Source: Larkinella terrae | GTDB lineage: Bacteria > Bacteroidota > Bacteroidia > Cytophagales > Spirosomataceae | Length of the DNA stretch: 64,000 bases | Assembly (NCBI RefSeq): GCF_009668025.1 | Contig: NZ_WJXZ01000004.1 | Coordinates: forward strand, 543,370-607,369 | Reading direction: 5' to 3' | Shown: piece after piece, positions 9,852-18,931 of the stretch | Position numbering within the stretch: position 1 is the stretch's first letter | Layout: every line of letters starts with the position of its first letter | Made by a program: the position numbers and the translations under genes | Notes under the pieces: model-generated | Database searches by the model: none | What the model was told of the DNA's origin: nothing | Seen by the model: the letters and a program-made list of their open reading frames with translations, nothing else

Positions 9852-9951
9852 ACAATGAATAATTAAAAATGAACAGGCTTTGCGATTTCTGGTGTTCGAG
9901 TTCATTCGGGGCCGCTCGGCGGTTCATTGTTAATTATTCATTGTTCATTAT
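9846..9951. repeat. AT-rich inverted repeat between permeases 2 and 3
   Basis: Left arm 9846-9874 (GAATGAACAATGAATAATTA and on) and right arm 9921-9951 (GGTTCATTGTTAATTATTCA and on) are near-complementary. Unlike the preceding pairs, the right arm stops 12 bases before the next start codon, which is reached through TAAAGCGTTCATT. Confidence 0.7.
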
Positions 9952-9963
9952 AAAGCGTTCATT

Positions 9964-12567
9964 ATGCCCCCGCTACCGCCCCGTTTTCCTGATCGAATCC
10001 TCTCTTGGCTCATTGCTCCGCACCTGCGCGAGGAGGTGCTGGGCGATATGCACGAGCGGTTTTTCCGGCGGGCTGAACAATTGGGGGAGGTCAAAGCCCG
10101 GCGACGGTACTGGCGCGACATGCTGGCGTATTGCCGCCCGGCTTTTATCAAACGACAACCTGAAGAATTTCCGAATCCAACTTCGATTGCTATGTTACGT
10201 AATCATTTCAAAATGGCGTTCCGCAACCTGATCGGCGGGAAGAGCTTCTCCTTTATTAACATTGCCGGGCTGGCGGTGGGCATGGCCGGGGCCGTGCTGA
10301 TTCTCCTGTGGCTGCACAATGAAATCAGCTTTGATCAGTTTCATGCCAACAAGGACCGTCTTTATCAGGTATACGGCCTGACGGGGAATACGGATGGTGC
10401 GCCGTTTGCAATTCCGATTACGTCGCAACCATTGGCACCCGCTTTAAAAAAGGATTATCCGGAAGTGGAAGCAACCGCGCGGGTGGCCGCCAATGACAAA
10501 TTTCTGCTGACCGTCGACAACAAAAGTTTTACCGGAATTGAAGGAAATATGGTCGATCCGGCTTTTCTGCAGCTATTCAGTTTTCCGCTGGTAGCCGGTT
10601 CGCCCAGTGATCAACTGATTGATATTCATTCCATTGTGATTACCGAAAAACTGGCCCGGAAATTATTTGGTACGGACGACGCCCTGCACAAAACCATTCG
10701 GCTTGATTCGGAGGATAATTTCACCGTGACCGGCGTTTTAAAAGACCTGCCGCCGAATACCCGGTTTACGTTTGAATACCTCCTGCCGTGGGATTATGTG
10801 AAGAAAATCGGCTGGAGCAATGAAAGCTGGCTCAGCAACAATACGCCAACCTATGTTCTGCTCAAACCCAATACGAACGGTGCGGCTTTCAGTGAAAAGA
10901 TCAAAGACCTGACCCGCCGGTATGCGGGCCGCACGGATGTCTGGACGCACTTTCTTTTTCCGCTCGACCAATGGCATTTGTATGCGCGCTTTGAAAATGG
11001 AAAACCGGTCGGTGGGCGCATCGAAACCGTGCGGATTTTCGGTCTGATTGCCGCTTTTATTGTCCTGATTGCCTGCATCAATTTCATGAATCTGAGTACG
11101 GCCCGCTCGGAGAAACGGGCGAAGGAAATCGGAGTGCGGAAGGTCGCCGGAGCGGGTCGCGGTTTGTTAATCGGGCAATTTATTGTCGAAGCGTTTTTGA
11201 CGACTGTGGTGGGCGGTTTTTTCGCCCTGCTGCTCGTTCAACTGGCATTACCGGTTTTCAATACGCTCGTGAACGCCCAGCTTGCCATTCCGTATTCGAG
11301 TTATGGTTTCTGGCTTTCGGCGCTCGGTTTCATGCTGTTGACGGGTTTGCTGGCCGGGAGTTATCCCGCCTTTTACCTGTCTTCGTTCCAGCCGATCAGC
11401 ATGTTTAACCAGCAGTTCAAAAAAGCCCGGCTGGGGCTGTCGCCAAGGAAGTTTCTGGTCGTGCTCCAGTTTACGTTTGCGATCATTCTGGTGATTGCCA
11501 CGATTGTGGTTCGCGATCAGATTATTTTTGCGCAGGAACGTGATAAAGGCTATGCCAACAACGACCTGATTCGGGTGGATTTTGTGGGCGATATTGAAAA
11601 GAATTACCTGGCAATCAAGCAGGAACTGATCCATTCAGGGGTGGCCGAATCCGTTACGAAAACCATGTCGAGCGTCACGAAGGTGGGTTCGCGGACCTGG
11701 GGATTGCGGTGGACGGGCGAAGACCCTGCCGATACCAATACATCTATTTCGCTGTTCAGTGCCGATGCCGATCTCGTCAAAACCGCTGGCCTGAAGTTAA
11801 TTGAGGGGCGGGATATTGACATTGAAAAGTATCCTGCGGACAGCTTTTCCGTCCTGTTGAACGAATCCGCCGTCAAACTGATGGGGTTCAAAAATCCGGT
11901 CGGGCAAGTCATTACACAACCCTATTCCGGGCAAACCTGGCGCGTAGTGGGCGTCGTGAAAGATTACATCGTCGATTCGCCCTACGCCAAAATTCCACCG
12001 ATCGTGATTGAAGGGGCCGGTGCCTGGTTTAGCACGATGCACATCAAATTCAAACCGGGGGCTGACACGTCCGACAAGCTGGAGAAAACCGAAGAGATAT
12101 TCAGGAAATACAATGCGGCTTATCCGTTCGATTATCAATTCATCGATCAGGAATATGCCCGCAATTTCGACAACGAACAGCGCACCAAAACCCTGGCGGG
12201 GCTTTTTGCGGCTCTGGCCATCCTGATTTCGTGTCTGGGACTCTTTGGCCTGACCTCATTTACCGTCGAACAGCGCCGAAAGGAAATCGGCATCCGCAAA
12301 GTGCTGGGGTCGACGGTCGGGCAAATCGTCGCGTTTTTATCCAAAGACTTTCTCAAGCTGGTGCTGGTCGCGTTCGGCATTGCCATTCCGATCACCTGGT
12401 ACGCCATGAACCAGTGGTTGCAGGATTTTACGTACCGCATTGGTATTTCCTGGTGGATTTTTGCCGTCGCCGGAATAATCGCAGTTCTAATTGCCTTATT
12501 AACCGTCAGTTTTCACACCATCAAAGCCGCGTTGATGAATCCCGTTCGCTCGCTACGCTCGGAATGA
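9964..12567 (+). CDS. FtsX/MacB-type ABC permease with permease prefix domain 2 (copy 3)
   Basis: 867 residues. Prefix domain LPPRFPDRILSWLIAPHLRE then DMHERFFRRAEQLGE; first membrane segment around GLAVGMAGAVLILLWL; MacB-like periplasmic region; FtsX core INFMNLSTARSEKRAKEIG; second core VEQRRKEIGIRKVLGST; tail NPVRSLRSE. It is shorter than copies 1 and 2 because the loop between prefix and membrane domain and the periplasmic loops are trimmed. The three copies share the same order and are co-directional after PadR, suggesting one regulon, although the repeats between them may terminate or attenuate transcription. The cargo is unknown. The next gene is convergent. Confidence 0.9.
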   Translation: MPPLPPRFPDRILSWLIAPHLREEVLGDMHERFFRRAEQLGEVKARRRYWRDMLAYCRPAFIKRQPEEFPNPTSIAMLRNHFKMAFRNLIGGKSFSFINIAGLAVGMAGAVLILLWLHNEISFDQFHANKDRLYQVYGLTGNTDGAPFAIPITSQPLAPALKKDYPEVEATARVAANDKFLLTVDNKSFTGIEGNMVDPAFLQLFSFPLVAGSPSDQLIDIHSIVITEKLARKLFGTDDALHKTIRLDSEDNFTVTGVLKDLPPNTRFTFEYLLPWDYVKKIGWSNESWLSNNTPTYVLLKPNTNGAAFSEKIKDLTRRYAGRTDVWTHFLFPLDQWHLYARFENGKPVGGRIETVRIFGLIAAFIVLIACINFMNLSTARSEKRAKEIGVRKVAGAGRGLLIGQFIVEAFLTTVVGGFFALLLVQLALPVFNTLVNAQLAIPYSSYGFWLSALGFMLLTGLLAGSYPAFYLSSFQPISMFNQQFKKARLGLSPRKFLVVLQFTFAIILVIATIVVRDQIIFAQERDKGYANNDLIRVDFVGDIEKNYLAIKQELIHSGVAESVTKTMSSVTKVGSRTWGLRWTGEDPADTNTSISLFSADADLVKTAGLKLIEGRDIDIEKYPADSFSVLLNESAVKLMGFKNPVGQVITQPYSGQTWRVVGVVKDYIVDSPYAKIPPIVIEGAGAWFSTMHIKFKPGADTSDKLEKTEEIFRKYNAAYPFDYQFIDQEYARNFDNEQRTKTLAGLFAALAILISCLGLFGLTSFTVEQRRKEIGIRKVLGSTVGQIVAFLSKDFLKLVLVAFGIAIPITWYAMNQWLQDFTYRIGISWWIFAVAGIIAVLIALLTVSFHTIKAALMNPVRSLRSE

Positions 12568-12584
12568 ATGGCACTGCCCGTGCC

Positions 12585-12658
12585 AAATGAACAATTAACA
12601 ATGAATAATGAACATCAGTACGTTACCCTGTTCATTATTCATTGTTAATTGTTCATTT
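12585..12658. repeat. Perfect 30-bp inverted repeat, AT-rich family, between convergent genes
   Basis: Arms 12585-12614 and 12629-12658 are exact reverse complements (AAATGAACAATTAACAATGA and on) with a 14-base loop. It belongs to the same repeat family as the elements before the permeases, but here the arms adjoin directly. It sits between the 3' ends of permease 3 and the mechanosensitive channel gene and could terminate both. Confidence 0.85.
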
Positions 12659-12667
12659 AAATTTTGT

Positions 12668-15064
12668 TCACATCAACTTGACCCCCGCTTCTTTAAAACG
12701 CCGGTAGATGTTGAGCAGCACTTCGCTGCGGAACTGATCTTCTTTGTTGACCGAATTGATCCAGGTTTGCACCTTGAGCTCGATGGCGTCGCTGGTGATC
12801 GTGGACAGGAAAATTTCGGGCTTCTGCCGCTTGATGGAATTCGGATGTTTCGTGATTTCGTCCCGAATCATGGTTTTGAGCGTGTTTAGATCGTGCTCGG
12901 TGTCGGCTTTGATGGTCAGTTCGATGCGTTTGGCCTTGTGGTTGATGGTCCAGTTGATGACCTGACCCGACAGCAGATCGCCGTTCGGAATAATAACCTC
13001 CGAACCTTCCGTGGTCAGTAACCGGCTGGAGCGGATACCGATGTTTTTGACCCGCCCTTTTTTGTTCGTAATCTCAATAAAATCACCAATCTGGAACGGT
13101 TTGTCGAAGATTAGAATAATGCCCGAAACCAGGTTGTTGACGATGTTCTGAAGCCCAAGCCCAATTCCGACGCCCAGCGCCCCGACAATAACCGTTACCT
13201 TGTCGAGCCCGATGCCGGATGCGACAATGGCGAACAGAAAACCGCCAATGAGCATGAAAAGGCGGATCATCACCAGCTGCGAATTGGTGGTATTGATGTT
13301 ACCACCGATCTCATCATCGGTTTCACCAAAGAAATAGCCGATGTATTTCCGTAACGCGCTGGACAGGTACAACACAAAAAAGAACAGGACGATATTGCCC
13401 CAGGTGAAGGTGGTGCTACCTACTGTGCGTTCGGTCGCCAAAAAACCGCTAATTGCCTGATAGACGGAGTTGTAAACGTAAATGTTGTTGGTGAAAATGA
13501 TCAGCCAGGCGATGATGGCCACCACGCTCAACGTCCGGCGCAAACCGATTTCCAGCTTCTGGTAGTTAAACCGGGACGCAATGCCTTCCGAGAGTTTGCC
13601 GCTGACAACCTGCAGCGCGAACGCTTCGTGGATGATCTGAACCATCGTGAAAAGGCCGATGGCCTGGGTTAACCCGTAAATTGAAGCCGTTGTGAAGATC
13701 TTCGCCAAACTCATGCGGCCCAGTATGTTGCAGAGAATCGCCAGCGAATTCAGCACGATATACAAAATCGAAACCTGTTTGATGAAACCCGTCAGTGACA
13801 GGGTCAGCCGAATCCGGTACAGAAACAGAAATCCGAAAACGACCGATATGGCGTTGAGAACCAGCAGCCAGATTCGAAAACCGATGCCGGGATCGATAAT
13901 GGACGAACGCGTGATGATCACCAGCAGGTACAGGCCGACGATGGCCAGCCAGTTCAGAAACAATGGCCGGGGCCAGCTCCGGAAAAAGAGGCCCGTGAGC
14001 GCCAGCAAAAGCACAAACTGCATCAGTTCGACGTAAACCGCCGGGGGCCGCAGGTCGAAAAACGGCGCAAAGTTGAACACTACCACCAACACCGAAAACA
14101 CCGGAATCGACCGGAGGTAGCGGATCTTTAGCTCGTTCCGAACGGTTTCCCGCTTCCCGTGGCTGTCGATAACGGCAAAGCTACGGTAAACCCAGACGAA
14201 AAAGGCCACGCCAATGGCCAGCATGTAAATCCAGTTTTCGGCGCTGCGGTTAAAATAATACGCCAGCATTTCGCGCTGCCCTTCGTACGAACGGGCCACC
14301 AGATTGTCCAGGTGATCGTCGGAGCCCGCACTTTTGGGTATCGACCAGATGAAATCCGTTTCCTTGCCGGTGATTTTGCCGTTGAATTCCCGGATGCGCT
14401 CGTTCACTACGTTAATCAACTCGGCGGTTTCGAAATACCCGTCGGAAACCGCAGCCTGCAGCTTGTTAATGCGGGTCAGGTTCTGATTGGTCGATTCGCT
14501 GGCCTGAATCCATTGCTGCCGTAAATCCTTCATGGAATTGAAATATACGGCGCGGGAGTTGCTATCGGCGGGCAGCACCAGCAGCGAATCGCGGGCCAGC
14601 GAAATCAACTGACCGTTCATGCCGGATAACTGTTTTTCGTAACCGGAAAGCGTCTCCCGCCAGGCTTTGAGCTGCGTTTGCATGTCGTCCAGCAAAACCT
14701 GAAACATGAGCATGTTTTTCATGTCGTTCACTTTGCTGTAAAGCCGCAGGTTGGTCCGGATCGTGTTGACGTACGACTGCACTTCCGGCAGGTTACTCTC
14801 GATTTGCCAGGTGTTGAATCCCCGGCGGGTTCGGTTGCTGATGTCGTTCAGAACCGTGTGTCCTTTTTCCAGCCGGGCAATGATGCTATCGACCGGAATG
14901 CCGGGTTGCGGAATAATGGGGAGGCTATCGACGGGCGGATTTTCGGCGGTTTTCTGGGCAAAAAGCGTTGGAGCCACCAGGAAAAAGGCCCAAAAAAAGG
15001 CATTCAAAACCAGGCGGGTTTTTAAGCAGTATTTGTATTCTGGATGGATGATTGTCCAACTCAT
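12668..15064 (-). CDS. MscS-family mechanosensitive ion channel with large N-terminal extension
   Basis: 798 residues from the ATG at 15064, preceded by GGAAG at a good spacing and followed by a signal-peptide-like segment ending LVAPTLFAQ; an in-frame start 43 codons upstream gives a polar extension with no leader. The periplasmic N-terminal region (about 40-270) is helical and Gln/Asn-rich, then about ten membrane segments, then the MscS core: GALGVGIGLGLQNIVNNLVS (pore-lining TM3, Gly/Ala pattern), IFDKPFQIGDFIEI and the beta-domain with IGIRSSRLLTTEGSEVIIPN. It resembles the large K-type/YbiO-like MscS proteins that release solutes on hypo-osmotic shock. It is probably transcribed alone. 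Confidence 0.88.
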   Translation of the reverse strand: MSWTIIHPEYKYCLKTRLVLNAFFWAFFLVAPTLFAQKTAENPPVDSLPIIPQPGIPVDSIIARLEKGHTVLNDISNRTRRGFNTWQIESNLPEVQSYVNTIRTNLRLYSKVNDMKNMLMFQVLLDDMQTQLKAWRETLSGYEKQLSGMNGQLISLARDSLLVLPADSNSRAVYFNSMKDLRQQWIQASESTNQNLTRINKLQAAVSDGYFETAELINVVNERIREFNGKITGKETDFIWSIPKSAGSDDHLDNLVARSYEGQREMLAYYFNRSAENWIYMLAIGVAFFVWVYRSFAVIDSHGKRETVRNELKIRYLRSIPVFSVLVVVFNFAPFFDLRPPAVYVELMQFVLLLALTGLFFRSWPRPLFLNWLAIVGLYLLVIITRSSIIDPGIGFRIWLLVLNAISVVFGFLFLYRIRLTLSLTGFIKQVSILYIVLNSLAILCNILGRMSLAKIFTTASIYGLTQAIGLFTMVQIIHEAFALQVVSGKLSEGIASRFNYQKLEIGLRRTLSVVAIIAWLIIFTNNIYVYNSVYQAISGFLATERTVGSTTFTWGNIVLFFFVLYLSSALRKYIGYFFGETDDEIGGNINTTNSQLVMIRLFMLIGGFLFAIVASGIGLDKVTVIVGALGVGIGLGLQNIVNNLVSGIILIFDKPFQIGDFIEITNKKGRVKNIGIRSSRLLTTEGSEVIIPNGDLLSGQVINWTINHKAKRIELTIKADTEHDLNTLKTMIRDEITKHPNSIKRQKPEIFLSTITSDAIELKVQTWINSVNKEDQFRSEVLLNIYRRFKEAGVKLM

Positions 15065-15223
15065 CAGGCTTCCGGTTTTAGTACAATCGAACGTCTCGTT
15101 CGGGGTGTCGCTCTTACTTACTACTACCGAAATTCCGGAATTGTTATCATTCTGGCGGTTTTGACCCTCAGAAGTGAGCATTTGCACTTGCAAAATTGGC
15201 TGTCTGAACGCGGATAGGCGGGC

Positions 15224-15256
15224 AAAAAAAAGATCCCCGATTCGGGGATCTTTTTT
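15224..15256. terminator. Rho-independent terminator downstream of the KAS III-like gene
   Basis: GATCCCC-GATTC-GGGGATC hairpin (7-bp GC-rich stem, 5-base loop) flanked by a run of A on the left and T on the right, so the stem extends by A-T pairs and works in both directions. It ends the minus-strand transcript of the KAS III-like gene and insulates the mscS-type gene. Confidence 0.85.
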
Positions 15257-15285
15257 GATTTCATAGGTTGGAATTTGGAAAAAAC

Positions 15286-16389
15286 TCAGGCAAGGCGGGT
15301 GATGAAAGCGCCCCGTTCCGGGCCTGCGCCCACCACCGAGATACAGATTTCGTCGCCGGTTTGGACGAGACCGCTGGCCATGTCGTCGTGCAGCAATTTG
15401 ACCGTGCTGGTGGAAACCAGGTTGCCATACGTTTCCACGTTGACCCCGAACTTCGATCGTGGAATGGCGCAGGATTCGATCAGATGATTCAGAAAACCGT
15501 TGGTCAGCACGGGGCTGGCCTGGTGCGTGTAAATTTTCTGCACGGCGGTCAGGTAATCGGGGCGGTTTTGGAGCAGGGTCTGGTGGTTCAGCATCATGCC
15601 TTTCATGTAATATTCCTTCACGCGGTCGCCCGCCATCCCGAAACAGGAAAGCTCCTCGGATTTTGCCTGACCCGGCGGATTGAGCGCACCCCCGCCCATG
15701 TAATGAATCAGCGGATCGTCAAAACCGCCTTCGGTTCCAAACGCCAGCGAATCGCGGGAGTAAAAGGCCAACCCACCCCGATACCCGGTTTTACGCAGCA
15801 GAACCGCCGACGCACCATCCGAGAAAAGTGCCGACGACATCCACAGCGACCGGCCCAGCGGATGGACCGGATTCTGTTTGTAAAGGGACGTTTGGGTGTA
15901 GAGACTGCTCAGGCTGTAGGCCACAATCAGGATGTTTTCGGCCGACAGTTGCGTTGCCAGTTGCATGGCGCGGGCCATTCCGGCGCATCCCGCCCCCAAC
16001 TGGATTGGAACCACCGAATCCGGAATCTGTAAGCTTTTCAGAAAATAAAAGGCATCCTGATCGAGCAGTACCTGATAGGGCGAACAGGTCACCACCAGGA
16101 CGGCGTCGACCTGGCGGGCCGAAATCTGCGCATTGGCCAGGGCTTCCCGGGCAACCTGCGTAACCACTTCCTGATTCTGGAATACCTCCGGCGCCCAGCT
16201 TTTCGACCGTACGCCCAGCACTTTTTCGACCATCGGGCCATCCAGAAATTTCGACGGGTCCTTGCGGTCGGGAACCTGAAACGACGCGGCCCACTCGGCA
16301 ATGGGCGTAGGCTCGGCAACGTAGCTACTCAGTCCGGCAATCGCCAGTTGAACCGGTCGCACCGGCGGTTGGGAAGGGAAAGATGACAT
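15286..16389 (-). CDS. 3-oxoacyl-ACP synthase III (KAS III)-like thiolase-fold enzyme
   Basis: 367 residues from the ATG at 16389; an in-frame start 26 codons upstream adds a basic segment not typical of the family. The KAS III triad is visible: Cys135 in GAGCAGMARA, His289 in IYTHQAS and Asn323 in ETYGNLVSTST, with the C-terminal glycine-rich VGAGPERGAF. These enzymes condense an acyl-CoA with malonyl-ACP (FabH role) or act in secondary lipid and polyketide pathways. It is more divergent than housekeeping FabH and is not next to fab genes or an acyl carrier protein, so a specialised role is plausible. It is followed by a clean terminator. The upstream PhyH-like gene is co-directional with a 175-base gap, so an operon is possible but weak. 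Confidence 0.82.
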   Translation of the reverse strand: MSSFPSQPPVRPVQLAIAGLSSYVAEPTPIAEWAASFQVPDRKDPSKFLDGPMVEKVLGVRSKSWAPEVFQNQEVVTQVAREALANAQISARQVDAVLVVTCSPYQVLLDQDAFYFLKSLQIPDSVVPIQLGAGCAGMARAMQLATQLSAENILIVAYSLSSLYTQTSLYKQNPVHPLGRSLWMSSALFSDGASAVLLRKTGYRGGLAFYSRDSLAFGTEGGFDDPLIHYMGGGALNPPGQAKSEELSCFGMAGDRVKEYYMKGMMLNHQTLLQNRPDYLTAVQKIYTHQASPVLTNGFLNHLIESCAIPRSKFGVNVETYGNLVSTSTVKLLHDDMASGLVQTGDEICISVVGAGPERGAFITRLA

Positions 16390-16564
16390 TAGTTTGTTGT
16401 TTTTCGGTGGAGAAGAAAACCGGTGCGCCTGTTCTGGCGGCTTCTTCAACCATGAAGATAACAACATGTCTTACCTGTCAATCGAGTCTTTTCTGTGAAT
16501 GGTCAGATTGATTATTTGAATCCAACAAAACCCTATTTGATATTTTTTCCTCCTTTTAACCAAA

Positions 16565-17557
16565 TCACCACTTTTCCAGTCCCAGCAGTTTCTTCCCCAA
16601 TTCATTCAATTCGGCGGTTTGGTATTTCGTTTGTTCCCAGCCGCGCGGATCACCGGGGAATGCGTAGCCTTCTGGGGCTTTGCGGTCGCGCCAGGAGGTA
16701 ATGCGCCACTGCCGCAGGGCTTCGTTGTCTTCCTGCGCGGGCATCATGGAGATGTACTGCGCAATCCGCACTTTATCGTGGGATAGATTCGGGCGGATGC
16801 CGTGCGGCTGCGTGCTGTTGAAAATCAGCAGATCCCCGGCTTCCAGCTTCACTTTTACGAGTTCAAAACCGGTCGTGTCGGGCTTAAAATGGTCGCGGTC
16901 GGCGGGTTGCGTCAGTTTCCAGGTGTCGTAGGTGCGGTACAATTCGGGAATGCACTGAAAACCGCCCATGTTCTCGTCGGTCTGGTCGGCCAGCGCCAGT
17001 ACGCCCTGCACGTTTTGCGGTTTGGTTTCGGGATCGTAATCCCAATGAATGAAACCCTTGAACTCAAAACCGGGTCGGGCAGGCAGGTTCAGGTTGGCGC
17101 GGTCGATAGTAACCCAGAGTTTTTCGGTTCCCCAGATGTCGACAAACGCATCGTAAATGCGGGCCGACTGCCGGTTGTCCCACAAATACTGGTGGTTGTA
17201 AATTTCCACCATCCCGCTGTTATTCAGCTCTTTCATCTTCATTTCGGCGCGGGGCGGGGCATACCAGGTTTCCGGATCGTTGGGGTCTTTTTCTTCAAAT
17301 TCCCACAGAAACCGGGCGAGACGCTCGGCCTGCTCTTTCGGCACGGCGTTTTTAATGATGATGTAGCCATTCTCGATCCAGAACTGCCAGTCGGCTTCCG
17401 AGAGGACGCGCAGCGGTTTACCATTCGAGCGGTCGTTGAGTTTCAGGTGGCTGCTGGTGGCCGTCGACGGGTTGCCGGGAATGTCCTTGTGGGCATTGTC
17501 AGGAATCATAGTCGGGGTCATGGCGGCAGGCGCAGATGTTGGCATCATCGTCTCCAT
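16565..17557 (-). CDS. Phytanoyl-CoA dioxygenase (PhyH) family protein
   Basis: 330 residues. The Fe(II)/2-oxoglutarate dioxygenase core is recognisable: His171-x-Asp173 in FIHWDYDP, distal His252 in STQPHGIRPN and Arg264 about 12 residues later as the likely 2-oxoglutarate carboxylate ligand. The first 45 residues are Met/Pro/Thr-rich and probably disordered. These enzymes hydroxylate small molecules; the substrate cannot be read from sequence. The gene is divergent from an AraC-type regulator with about 150 bases between them, which suggests regulation by that protein. A second family member is at 51104-52087. Confidence 0.85.
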   Translation of the reverse strand: METMMPTSAPAAMTPTMIPDNAHKDIPGNPSTATSSHLKLNDRSNGKPLRVLSEADWQFWIENGYIIIKNAVPKEQAERLARFLWEFEEKDPNDPETWYAPPRAEMKMKELNNSGMVEIYNHQYLWDNRQSARIYDAFVDIWGTEKLWVTIDRANLNLPARPGFEFKGFIHWDYDPETKPQNVQGVLALADQTDENMGGFQCIPELYRTYDTWKLTQPADRDHFKPDTTGFELVKVKLEAGDLLIFNSTQPHGIRPNLSHDKVRIAQYISMMPAQEDNEALRQWRITSWRDRKAPEGYAFPGDPRGWEQTKYQTAELNELGKKLLGLEKW

Positions 17558-17710
17558 ACAAGTAGGATTGGTTTTAGATTGAATAGGACAAAGGTAAAGC
17601 TGTCTGCCTGTTCAGGGCTACACGCGGAGTAGCCAGTAGTTGAACAATATTGATCTTTTGAAATTATTTTTTACAGGGTTCTGTATAGTTTTGTGCAAAT
17701 CCGTTTTTCC

Positions 17711-18553
17711 ATGAAAGCTTATCTGGAGGAAATTCAAACCGATGTTGACAGCTCATTCCGGTTGTTGCTGACGCCCCATTTGAACGATTTTTTCATGTGG
17801 CATTTCCACCCGGAATATGAACTGGTTTTTATCGAAGGCGCCAACGGGCCGCGCCACGTTGGCGATCACCTGTCCCGTTACGAAGGCAGTGATCTGGTGT
17901 TCATCGGTTCGTATGTTCCGCACCTCAATTTCGATTACGGCGTCCGGACTGATTACCGGAAAGTGGTGATTCAGATGCGGGCGGATTTTTTGCGGGATAA
18001 TTTCCAGAAAATGCCGGAACTGGCCGCCATCGCCCGGTTATTCGGGCAGGCCCGGCACGGTATTGCGTTTTACGGAAGCACGAAACGCCTGGTTGGCAAG
18101 CGGCTGATGCGGTTTCACGAGCTGGATCACTTCCGCCAGCTGATCGAATTGCTGGAGATTTTCCAGATTCTGGCAACTTCGCAGGAGTCGACCTTGCTGA
18201 ACAACCGCCCGGTCGAGTTTCCGTATAATCGCAAGGAGCAGCAGCGGCTGCAGCGCGTTTACCGGTTTATCGATGAAAATTACCAGCGAAAAATCGAAAT
18301 GGCAGAACTGGCCGATCTGACGAATCTGACGGTGGCGGCTTTTTGCCGGTATTTCAAGAAAATGACCCGGATGACATTTACGGAATTTGTGAATCAATAC
18401 CGGGTGCGCGAAGCCAAGCGGCTTTTGCTGGCCGACCAGTCCGTAACGGAAGTGTGTTTTGCGAGCGGTTTCGAGAGTTTATCGTACTTCAACCGGATTT
18501 TTAAAAGAGTAACGGGACAGAATCCGGTGGGGTTTAAGAGGCAGAATTTGTAG
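17711..18553 (+). CDS. AraC-family transcriptional regulator
   Basis: 280 residues from the ATG at 17711. A GTG six codons upstream overlaps a TAGTTTTG -7-like box (17686-17693), so the ATG is preferred. The N-terminal half is a cupin-type sensor domain (HFHPEYELVFIEG). The C-terminal 100 residues hold the double helix-turn-helix of AraC proteins: FIDENYQRKIEMAELADLTN, then RVREAKRLLLADQSVTEVCF and the signature FASGFESLSYFNRIFKRVTG. The divergent PhyH-like dioxygenase gene is the obvious target. Cupin-AraC regulators of this type usually sense a sugar or small metabolite. Confidence 0.9.
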   Translation: MKAYLEEIQTDVDSSFRLLLTPHLNDFFMWHFHPEYELVFIEGANGPRHVGDHLSRYEGSDLVFIGSYVPHLNFDYGVRTDYRKVVIQMRADFLRDNFQKMPELAAIARLFGQARHGIAFYGSTKRLVGKRLMRFHELDHFRQLIELLEIFQILATSQESTLLNNRPVEFPYNRKEQQRLQRVYRFIDENYQRKIEMAELADLTNLTVAAFCRYFKKMTRMTFTEFVNQYRVREAKRLLLADQSVTEVCFASGFESLSYFNRIFKRVTGQNPVGFKRQNL

Positions 18554-18625
18554 TTTTCCAGTGATGTAAATTGGGCATTTAATTTTTAATTACATATTTG
18601 GGAATTATTTTCCTTTATTTGGAAT

Positions 18626-18931
18626 ATGGTAATTATAGCAAAGTCGACGCTAATTCAATTTGCTGAGAAATATTCAGATTCAATTGTAGCGTTGATGGAA
18701 TGGTATGATATAGTTTCAAAAGCGGACTGGTCAAACCTAAATGATGTCAGAAATACGTACAATTCTGTCGATTACGTTGGTAATGAGCGGTTTGTATTTA
18801 ACATTAAAGGAAATAGGTATAGATTAATTGCGACGGTTCATTTTAGCATTCGAACAATTTATATCAAGTTTATCGGAACTCACGCTGAATATGACCGCAT
18901 AGATGCCAAAACCATTGAATTTAAGCCATGA
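18626..18931 (+). CDS. higB: HigB-type toxin (RelE-superfamily mRNA interferase)
   Basis: 101 residues. It matches the HigB family: KADWSNLNDVRNTYNSVDYV, then RFVFNIKGNRYRLIATVHF and IKFIGTHAEYDRIDA, with the basic and aromatic residues of the RelE-like fold. HigB toxins cleave mRNA at the ribosome. The toxin-first order and the 4-base ATGA overlap with the next gene are typical of higBA. The DNA is much more AT-rich than its neighbours (two 60-base stretches at 18661 and 18781 each have 19 G+C), consistent with horizontal transfer. Confidence 0.88.
   Translation: MVIIAKSTLIQFAEKYSDSIVALMEWYDIVSKADWSNLNDVRNTYNSVDYVGNERFVFNIKGNRYRLIATVHFSIRTIYIKFIGTHAEYDRIDAKTIEFKP

Noticed and set aside
15268..17632. 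Open frames of 254 and 276 codons opposite the KAS III-like and PhyH genes
   Set aside because: Both are antisense to genes with intact catalytic residues.
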